Of a stretch of DNA of 25,069 nucleotides, positions 1 through 4,408 are shown piece by piece. The translations under genes were made by a program, and so were the position numbers. The notes under the pieces were generated by a model, which saw only the letters and a list, made by a program, of their open reading frames with translations, did not search any database and was not told the origin of the DNA. Source of the DNA: a virus; IMG/VR virus record IMGVR_UViG_3300043434_000052, positions 1 through 25,069 of that record; one strand, 5' to 3'. Position 1 is the stretch's first letter. Each line of letters begins with the position of its first letter.

Positions 1-182
1 ATACGCACTGCCCACTCTAACCCATCAACTACACCTGTGGTGTACTGGTCGGTTACTGCTGGGCGTTCTGCCAATATCTTATTAATGATACGACCTAACT
101 TATCTCTTAACATCAAGTCTGCTTGTGTAAGAATCTGCGCTCGCATCTCTTGGGTCATATCGTCTTCTTCTTCTCTAATCAT
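1..182 (-). CDS. Hypothetical phage protein, C-terminus beyond left edge
   Basis: An ATG at 182-180 opens a frame that stays open for 60 codons to the window edge, so only the N-terminal part is visible. The start lies one base after the TGA of the ATPase gene, which implies translational coupling in the replication operon. The visible protein begins MIREEEDDMTQEMRAQ, is acidic at first, then helical with alternating hydrophobic residues, and ends in a segment with a VVDGLEWAVR motif. I do not recognise a family. Position after a helicase-like ATPase suggests a replication or DNA-metabolism accessory role, but this rests on context alone. Confidence 0.7.
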   Translation of the reverse strand, partial: MIREEEDDMTQEMRAQILTQADLMLRDKLGRIINKILAERPAVTDQYTTGVVDGLEWAVR

Positions 183-183
183 T

Positions 184-966
184 TCACACGCTTTCAGGTA
201 TGTCGTCCATATACATATACTCAGGATTAAATGCCAGCCACACATTTAGATTCGCGTTAGCATCTGCTTTGCCATAGCGATTCTTAACTGGTGCTACTGC
301 CATTGAAGTTCCCACAACTCCAAGTGTAGCAATAAGTGCTGGAAGTTGCGCCACTTTTCCCTGCAATGCAGAGCGTGGTTGGCAAGGTCTACCCTCTACC
401 GCTTCAGATGTATGGTGCAATACAATAATGCCAGCGTTAGTATGACGGGCTAGGAACTTTAACTCTTTCATAATGGCACGCATTGAGGCAAACTCTTCGC
501 CACCATCAGTTGCAATATCCATCAGGTTATCTACGAAGATAGCCACAGGTGGACATCCCCATAGTTCTTCAAATGCTTGAACCTCTTCATCAATATCTTG
601 TAGTGTTGGTGAAGATTCAAATGACCACACAATATGGCTACCACGAGCAAGGGTTGCTTTAGTCCAACCAGTATCGTTCTGTAGTAAATGCTCAACGTCA
701 GTTTGATTCTTACCTGAAATCATTGAGGCTAATCGCATAGCCATTGTATGTGCATTGGTATCTGCTGAGATGTAAAGAGTTGGAACTCTCATCTTAAGTG
801 CTAAGGCTAGGGCTAGTGTTGACTTACCTACGCCTGGCGTACCCGCCAACATAGATACTTCTGCCCTACGAAATATAATCTTGTTTGTATCAAATGCTCT
901 GAATACAGATGGCAATGGTTCTCCACCAATGTCTGCTCTGCCTACGCTACGAACTAATGTTCTCAT
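184..966 (-). CDS. RecA/DnaB-type ATPase (replicative helicase-like)
   Basis: The 260-aa protein is a single RecA-fold ATPase core. Walker A is GTPGVGKST at residues 42-50, Walker B is VAIFVD at 141-146, and a beta strand ending in two histidines (IIVLHHT, about 180-186) is typical of the DnaB/RepA-like motif H3 region. A late LQGK followed by KNRYGK (about 201-233) resembles the C-terminal loops of these ATPases. It lacks the N-terminal DnaB domain, so it is a stand-alone motor: a replicative helicase, a RepA-like hexamer or a recombination ATPase. The ATG at 966 has a strong SD (ACAGGAG) eight bases upstream. It follows the zinc-ribbon-like protein gene in the replication operon and lies one base before the next gene. 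Confidence 0.85.
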   Translation of the reverse strand: MRTLVRSVGRADIGGEPLPSVFRAFDTNKIIFRRAEVSMLAGTPGVGKSTLALALALKMRVPTLYISADTNAHTMAMRLASMISGKNQTDVEHLLQNDTGWTKATLARGSHIVWSFESSPTLQDIDEEVQAFEELWGCPPVAIFVDNLMDIATDGGEEFASMRAIMKELKFLARHTNAGIIVLHHTSEAVEGRPCQPRSALQGKVAQLPALIATLGVVGTSMAVAPVKNRYGKADANANLNVWLAFNPEYMYMDDIPESV

Positions 967-986
967 CTATTGCTCCTGTCTTAAGA

Positions 987-1032
987 TGATATAGGGGCAA
1001 TTGACTTCCCCACTACAACTACCCCTATATCA
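987..1032 (-). repeat. Perfect 11-bp inverted repeat between two replication genes
   Basis: TGATATAGGGG at 987-997 and its exact reverse complement CCCCTATATCA at 1022-1032 flank a 24-base loop. The element fills the only sizeable gap in the replication operon, after the stop of the 130-aa gene and just before the SD of the ATPase gene. No T-run follows the stem, so it is not a classic intrinsic terminator. An mRNA processing or stabilising hairpin, or a protein-binding site, is more likely. The arm half CCCCTATAT recurs in the hairpin at 2714-2727. Confidence 0.6.
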
Positions 1033-1039
1033 ATTCTAT

Positions 1040-1432
1040 TTAGTTAACTGGCTTGCACTGGTCAGCACCCTGCGGTTGAGGGCAAGACCAGAATGCGTAT
1101 GGTTGACCAGTCTTCTTTGATACACCGCTTCGGAATACACGTGCGCCGTGTACGCAAGTAGGGCTAGTAGTACCTGTACTTGACGGAGCCGCTGCCTGGG
1201 TTGGAGCGGAGGATGTGAATGGCGGAGTGCTTGGCGTGGAAGCGGTTGTCTGCAGGGGGGCTACATTGTATGCCGCAACTACTAGACGCTGAACGCTTGC
1301 AATCTGTGGTGAGTAATCACCAATGCCCTCTAGCAATACTGATAGTTCATCAGCAGTGTTAGCGCGAATGTTAATCATATCCCCTGCTGGGGTCTTGTAA
1401 GAAACCTGTAGTTTCCAGTCTTCGTTATTCAC
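1040..1432 (-). CDS. Hypothetical protein with C-terminal zinc-ribbon-like motif
   Basis: The 130-aa protein has three parts. An N-terminal alpha/beta domain of about 58 residues includes WKLQVSYKTPAGDMINI. A Pro/Ser/Thr/Ala linker covers about 59-91. The C-terminal tail has Cys93, His95, Cys117 and Cys126 in the pattern CxHG...C..C, which looks like a small zinc ribbon. The start is a GTG at 1432 preceded by a strong SD (ACAGGAGG), and it overlaps the end of the 41-aa ORF. Tails of this type occur on small replication-region proteins of actinobacteriophages. A single-strand DNA-binding or helicase-accessory role fits the position between nuclease and ATPase, but is inferred. Confidence 0.75.
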   Translation of the reverse strand: MNNEDWKLQVSYKTPAGDMINIRANTADELSVLLEGIGDYSPQIASVQRLVVAAYNVAPLQTTASTPSTPPFTSSAPTQAAAPSSTGTTSPTCVHGARVFRSGVSKKTGQPYAFWSCPQPQGADQCKPVN

Positions 1433-1550
1433 TATCTTCCTCCTGTGTTGTTAAATTGCCAAGCAACATTCTTGCTTCAGCCTTTGTAATTACTTTCAGG
1501 TCTAAGGCAACAAGGATGTCCTGACCTGAGATGTTGTAATTGATATTCAT
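1425..1550 (-). CDS. 41-aa hypothetical protein, translationally coupled
   Basis: This short gene has an ATG at 1550-1548 that overlaps the TAA of the nuclease fragment (TAATG). Its TAA at 1427-1425 lies just inside the next gene, whose GTG is at 1432. The product starts MNINYNISGQDILVALDLKV and ends with an acidic QEEDSE tail. Without it a gap of about 117 bases would separate two tightly packed genes, and both junctions overlap in the way typical of this genome. The middle, ITKAEARMLLG, reads like a short helical DNA- or protein-interaction segment. I do not recognise a family. Confidence 0.65.
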   Translation of the reverse strand: MNINYNISGQDILVALDLKVITKAEARMLLGNLTTQEEDSE

Positions 1551-2155
1551 TACTTCTCTTTCGTAAATGTGCAGTGTTCTGTTAATCCACAGAAACTACA
1601 ACTGGATAGATTCGGTAGAAATATACCAGACTTGCGAGCCTTATCAAAGCCAGCCACCATAAATTCTAGTTTGTCGTAGGTATAGTTACTGAGGTCAATC
1701 ATCTCTCCTGTCCCTGCCTCACGGCTCATCCAGTAGTTACCTAGATTGACTTGCACACCAAAGGTTTGTTCCAACCCAATCTTGTAGAAACCAAGTTGAA
1801 GAAACGAAGTTGGTCTGCGTGCTGATGTCTTAAGGTCAAGAATCACAAGTTCTCCATTAACCTCAAACACACGGTCAATCACCATCTTCACAGGCACGTC
1901 TGCGATTACGGGATTGAGTTCTATTTCAATGGCTCTCTCACCTTGAGGTGTTCGCCATATCTTCCATTCAGGATTGTTCTTACGCCATAAGATGTACTGC
2001 TCTACCCATACAGGTCCTTGCTCATTCCACCAGTTAGCGTCTTCCTTATTTGGATTTGCTTTGGTTGCTCTGCCAGCAACACGAGCATTAGTTAAATCTA
2101 TATCTTTAGTTTCTTTAGCCCAAGCCTCAGCCCATAGGTTAACAGTCACAATCAT
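1550..2155 (-). CDS. Cas4/RecB-like PD-(D/E)XK nuclease, C-terminal catalytic part
   Basis: The 201-aa product carries the catalytic core of a Cas4/RecB-like nuclease. Asp94 sits in VKMVIDRVF and DLK at 107-109 in LVILDLKTS (the D-x-K motif). Q120LGFY124 matches the QxxxY motif. Cys186, Cys189 and Cys195 near the C-terminus match the three clustered cysteines that bind a 4Fe-4S cluster in Cas4/AddB-type enzymes. The fourth cysteine and the conserved N-terminal His are missing here but present in the gene at 2410-2598. The ATG at 2155 has its own SD (ACAGGAGA), and an in-frame TGA three codons upstream rules out a longer start. It would process DNA ends in replication or recombination. It may work only together with the separate N-terminal fragment. 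Confidence 0.82.
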   Translation of the reverse strand: MIVTVNLWAEAWAKETKDIDLTNARVAGRATKANPNKEDANWWNEQGPVWVEQYILWRKNNPEWKIWRTPQGERAIEIELNPVIADVPVKMVIDRVFEVNGELVILDLKTSARRPTSFLQLGFYKIGLEQTFGVQVNLGNYWMSREAGTGEMIDLSNYTYDKLEFMVAGFDKARKSGIFLPNLSSCSFCGLTEHCTFTKEK

Positions 2156-2417
2156 TTCTCCTGTTCATCTGTGTTGCAATCATACCTTTAAGTAAGTCAA
2201 CTTGATTTTTAAGAGAATCGCTTCGCTTAACTTCTCTATCTAATTTATCTTTCCAAAACTTAGCCTGTTCAGCAGGGTCAGTTGGAATACGCTCACCATA
2301 CCAAGTTCCCTCTAACGACTTAAGTGTTTGGTTAACTAAGTTCTGGTATCCATACTCAATTAAGTTTACTGCAACGTGTTCAGGCTTTGATTCTTCTGTT
2401 TTCTTTTTCCTAGTCAT
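2139..2417 (-). CDS. 92-aa hypothetical protein lying between two nuclease fragments
   Basis: The product begins with a basic stretch (MTRKKKTEESK). A segment with GTWYGERIPTDPAEQAKFW follows, and then a predicted helix or coiled coil (about 55-82, many Lys/Asp/Leu), ending RRNDCDC. No HNH, GIY-YIG or LAGLIDADG motif is visible, so it does not look like a homing endonuclease. The ATG at 2417 overlaps the TAG of the 62-aa gene, and its TAA lies inside the start of the 201-aa gene. Both neighbours look like parts of one nuclease, so this ORF appears to have been inserted into that gene. It could also be a partner subunit. Function unknown. Confidence 0.75.
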   Translation of the reverse strand: MTRKKKTEESKPEHVAVNLIEYGYQNLVNQTLKSLEGTWYGERIPTDPAEQAKFWKDKLDREVKRSDSLKNQVDLLKGMIATQMNRRNDCDC

Positions 2418-2598
2418 TTAGTTTGTCCCACTCTTCAGTTGCTGCGTGGAATGCACGACCACCAGCAGACCATACGCTAGGTTCTTCAGGTAGTTGTAGT
2501 AAGCGACCTAAGTAATACTGATAGCCACAGGTCAGATAAGTTGTGAATGCTGAGTACGAGATGTGTCCAGGCAATTTGTAGTCGCCAAGTTGAATCAT
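2410..2598 (-). CDS. N-terminal fragment of Cas4/RecB-like Fe-S nuclease
   Basis: This 62-aa product matches the first segment of Cas4/RecB-type exonucleases. ISYSAFTTYLTCGYQYYLGR (13-32) is the usual S-x-x-x-(Y/F)-x-x-C-x-x-x-(Y/F) start, including the first Fe-S cysteine (Cys24). GGRAFH (46-51) supplies the conserved G...H of the nuclease. It stops after EEWDKLND, exactly where intact relatives continue into the LWAEAW region that opens the 201-aa product. The ATG at 2598 has a strong SD (ACAGGAGA) seven bases upstream. It is the first gene of the left operon and is preceded by a structured leader. Either the two parts reassociate or the nuclease is decayed. Conservation of all motif residues favours function. 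Confidence 0.78.
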   Translation of the reverse strand: MIQLGDYKLPGHISYSAFTTYLTCGYQYYLGRLLQLPEEPSVWSAGGRAFHAATEEWDKLND

Positions 2599-2603
2599 TA
2601 TTT

Positions 2604-2668
2604 TCTCCTGTTCTTTTACTACTTAAACCCCTCGGAGGACAGGAGATGCTCAACGAGGGGCTTAAGTA
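2604..2668 (-). promoter_or_regulatory. Structured 5' leader with anti-SD loop (candidate translational switch)
   Basis: In the minus-strand transcript the segments 2668-2654 and 2634-2620 form a 15-bp stem with one G-U pair (2661/2627). The 19-nt loop contains UCUCCUGU (2646-2639), the exact complement of the ACAGGAGA Shine-Dalgarno at 2611-2604 of the 62-aa gene. Pairing of loop with SD would make an H-type pseudoknot and hide the ribosome site. The geometry is easier if the A/U-rich lower stem opens and the 7-bp CCCCUCG/CGAGGGG part stays. The pairing is seen in the sequence; regulation is inferred. Confidence 0.5.
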
Positions 2669-2678
2669 AATCTATTAA

Positions 2679-2766
2679 GTTATATATATAATTATATATA
2701 TTATATTATATAAGGGGCTCCGCCCCTATATATATTATATATGATATATTATATATATTAATTATA
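2679..2766. promoter_or_regulatory. A/T island with central GC hairpin in divergent intergenic region
   Basis: Between the divergent genes at 2598 and 2793 lies about 85 bases of nearly pure A and T, mostly TATATA-type. It is interrupted only by a hairpin with stem GGGGC/GCCCC (2714-2718, 2722-2726) and loop TCC. The A/T flanks extend the stem if one A bulges. Many overlapping TATAAT-like hexamers are present on both strands, so divergent promoters are likely, but no single pair can be chosen. The place beside the replication genes and the easily melted sequence also fit a replication origin. Neither role can be proven here. Confidence 0.45.
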
Positions 2767-2792
2767 CACACTACTTTTAGAAAGTCAAATTG

Positions 2793-3380
2793 ATGAGTGA
2801 CCGACACGCCGAGGATTTTCCTAATTGGTTTGAGATGACCCCAGCAAAACAGAACTTTGAAATCTTCCTGAGTGGATTCAAAGATGAACCTGATTTGCAG
2901 TATCTTCAGTTGGGTGCATACACAGGTGATGCTTCGCTCTGGCTACTGGAGAATGTACTGACCAGTCATACCAGTCACCTGACTGATGTAGATACTTGGC
3001 AAGGTTCAGATGAGGAAGAGCATCACAAGATGGACTTCACTGATGTAGAAAAAGTTTATGACTTAAGACTTAAAGATAATCCTAAAGTTACCAAAGTTAA
3101 GTCAACTTCACTTAACTTTCTACGCACAGCACCACTCAACTTCTATGACTTCATCTACGTTGATGCTGACCATACAGCCATAGGCGTACTGCTTGATGCT
3201 GAATTATCTTGGGACTGTCTTAAGTCAGGTGGTGTCTTAGCCTTTGATGATTACGAGTGGAGTGATGGCAGAGGGGATAACTTCCGCCCTATGCCTGGCA
3301 TCAATTCGTTCCTTGATAGACACAAAGGGCAGTGGCTACCTGTCCAAAAGAACTGGCAACTCTGGATTCAAAAGATTTAG
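2793..3380 (+). CDS. Class I SAM-dependent methyltransferase (Methyltransf_24-like)
   Basis: This is the only plus-strand gene. The product (195 aa from ATG 2793) has a Rossmann methyltransferase core. YLQLGAYTGDASLWLL (37-52) is the SAM-binding motif I, DVDTW (65-69) the following acidic strand, FIYVDADHT (120-128) and GGVLAFDDYEW (146-156) the later strands. This layout matches Methyltransf_24-type small-molecule or sugar O-methyltransferases rather than DNA methylases, since no NPPY/DPPY motif is present. A TTG directly upstream (2790) is possible, but ATG is preferred. Its SD is weak (AGAAAG), unlike its neighbours. It faces the lysis operon and is bounded by an A/T-rich promoter region and terminator-like hairpins. 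I infer an accessory gene modifying host or virion glycans or a metabolite. Confidence 0.82.
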   Translation: MSDRHAEDFPNWFEMTPAKQNFEIFLSGFKDEPDLQYLQLGAYTGDASLWLLENVLTSHTSHLTDVDTWQGSDEEEHHKMDFTDVEKVYDLRLKDNPKVTKVKSTSLNFLRTAPLNFYDFIYVDADHTAIGVLLDAELSWDCLKSGGVLAFDDYEWSDGRGDNFRPMPGINSFLDRHKGQWLPVQKNWQLWIQKI

Positions 3381-3387
3381 ATTGTAT

Positions 3388-3417
3388 TTTGTACAAATTA
3401 TCTGAAAAATTGTACAA
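3388..3417. repeat. Pair of TTGTACAA palindromes 21 bp apart
   Basis: The palindrome TTGTACAA occurs at 3389-3396 (within TTTGTACAAA) and at 3410-3417. The centre-to-centre distance is 21 bp, about two helical turns. It directly follows the methyltransferase stop. The two copies can act as a double operator for a dimeric regulator. Because each is self-complementary, they can also pair with each other into a hairpin of about 10 bp, part of the convergent termination zone. Confidence 0.4.
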
Positions 3418-3469
3418 AAAAAGAACCCCCTAGATATAGAGATTGATTAAATCCCTACACCCAGAGGGT
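3416..3469 (-). terminator. Candidate intrinsic terminator of the late operon
   Basis: In minus-strand RNA, ACCCUC (3469-3464) can pair with GGGGGU (3430-3425), using one G-U pair, and the stem is followed by UUC and seven U (3422-3416). The loop is long, about 33 nt, and holds a small inner CCCU/AGGG stem. The position, 40-90 bases after the holin stop and before a convergent gene, is where the long minus-strand operon should end. The long loop makes this moderate evidence. Confidence 0.45.
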
Positions 3470-3478
3470 CTAGTCGTC

Positions 3479-3504
3479 TTAAAACCGCTTTAGAAGGCTT
3501 TTAA
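3479..3504. terminator. Hairpin at the convergent gene boundary
   Basis: TTAAAACC at 3479-3486 pairs with GGCTTTTAA at 3496-3504, with one bulged C. It lies immediately after the holin stop on the minus strand and about 100 bases after the methyltransferase stop on the plus strand. The short TTTTAA tail could give weak termination for plus-strand transcripts. It may simply protect mRNA ends. Confidence 0.35.
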
Positions 3505-3507
3505 TGC

Positions 3508-3723
3508 CTATTCTTTGGAGCCACGTCCGTAGGCTTTTTCATTCTTATCAGCCCATTTAGCCAGAGGTGCAGCCAATGCACCGATTAGAACAGCGTACTC
3601 AGGCTTCATATCAGTCAACAGGGCTATGCCCATTGTGATTGCTGAGGCTAGGACTGCTCGTAAATATGACTTAATTGCTGCCACTTCCTTTGGTCCAATA
3701 AACTTATTGATAAGTGCTTTCAT
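3508..3723 (-). CDS. Holin-like membrane protein
   Basis: The 71-aa product has two hydrophobic segments, about 19-37 (YLRAVLASAITMGIALL) and 42-57 (EYAVLIGALAAPLAKW), separated by a short TDMKP turn. A charged, Lys-rich C-terminus follows (ADKNEKAYGRGSKE). Size, two membrane spans and charged tail fit small holins that let the endolysin cross the cytoplasmic membrane. The ATG overlaps the endolysin stop (ATGA), so the two are translationally coupled. It is the last gene of the late operon. The order endolysin then holin is the reverse of the commonest order but is frequent in actinobacteriophages. Confidence 0.75.
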   Translation of the reverse strand: MKALINKFIGPKEVAAIKSYLRAVLASAITMGIALLTDMKPEYAVLIGALAAPLAKWADKNEKAYGRGSKE

Positions 3724-4211
3724 TGTTTACTCCATTTCGGTCTTCCGAAGCCAACGATATACACAGGTAGTTTGCGCTTATTGTTGGCTTTATAGGCGCG
3801 TACTTTTTTGGCAACACATCCGCCATTGCTTTGCGAACCAGTCTTTCCATCCTCGGTCGTATTGCCTTCAACCGTGATGAGTGTGCCATCATCCTTAACT
3901 TCAATGACGATACCAACGTGGTCTATGTTCGCACCATCTGGGAAGTTAAAGAAAACAATATCCCCGTACTCAGGTTTCTTGGTGGCTATATTCCACCATT
4001 GTCCCTTACCCTGGAATCCTGCTACTCCTGCTGGAGTGTAGACGCAACTAGGAATCCTAAGTCCTACTTGCTTGGCACACCAGTCAACAAAGTAACCACA
4101 CCAGAATTGTCCGTTGTTGTTGTTATATTTAACCTTGTTAGAATTTGCTGGCTTCTCTTTGGTTCCGACTTCACCTACTGCAGTGATACAGAAGTCTTCT
4201 CTTTGTCCCAT
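3720..4211 (-). CDS. CHAP-domain endolysin
   Basis: The 163-aa protein is a compact CHAP (NlpC/P60-like) peptidoglycan amidase or endopeptidase. The catalytic Cys is Cys38 in GQFWCGYFVDWC and the His is His98 in IDHVGIVIEV. Glu115 and Asn117 in VEGNTT complete the active site. YGDIVFFNF (82-90) is the usual strand before the His. It is preceded by an N-terminal helix (about 1-25) and no separate wall-binding domain is present. The Lys-rich C-terminus could help wall contact. The ATG follows the preceding TAA directly, with GGAGAAG as SD. It would cut cell-wall peptides at lysis, flanked by two small membrane proteins. Confidence 0.9.
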   Translation of the reverse strand: MGQREDFCITAVGEVGTKEKPANSNKVKYNNNNGQFWCGYFVDWCAKQVGLRIPSCVYTPAGVAGFQGKGQWWNIATKKPEYGDIVFFNFPDGANIDHVGIVIEVKDDGTLITVEGNTTEDGKTGSQSNGGCVAKKVRAYKANNKRKLPVYIVGFGRPKWSKQ

Positions 4212-4406
4212 TTACTTCTCCAATAAGAATTTATATATCTCGTCTAGTCGGTTCTCTAATCTTGCAATGCGGTCATTCATACTGCTACCAGAGTTAGGCT
4301 TAAGTTCATAGAGATAGTGCTTGACTAAGAATCTAATAGCAGCACCAACACCACCTATGATAGTCATTACGGATACGGCAATACCTGCCCACATTGCAAA
4401 GGTCAT
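4212..4406 (-). CDS. Small membrane protein with C-terminal coil (second holin-like protein)
   Basis: The 64-aa product has one N-terminal membrane segment (about 4-28, AMWAGIAVSVMTIIGGVGAA). A basic stretch follows, then a coiled-coil-like helix MNDRIARLENRLDEIYKFLLEK at the end. This plan resembles small single-span proteins next to lysis genes in actinobacteriophages. It may be a holin, an antiholin or a spanin-like anchor. The gene ends with TAA directly abutting the endolysin ATG and starts two bases after the tail protein stop. Which of the two membrane proteins forms the lethal hole cannot be decided from sequence. Confidence 0.65.
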   Translation of the reverse strand: MTFAMWAGIAVSVMTIIGGVGAAIRFLVKHYLYELKPNSGSSMNDRIARLENRLDEIYKFLLEK

Positions 4407-4408
4407 TT

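Noticed and set aside
37-249. Plus-strand open frame of 70 codons at the left edge
   Set aside because: It is antisense to the coupled genes at 1-182 and 184-966, lacks an SD and shows no domain.
2139-2417. Homing endonuclease or intein splitting the nuclease
   Set aside because: The 92-aa product has no HNH, GIY-YIG or LAGLIDADG motif, no splice residues, and has its own overlapping start and stop.
2679-2766. CRISPR-like or tandem repeat array
   Set aside because: The TATATA tracts have no defined unit or spacer. It is a simple A/T island.
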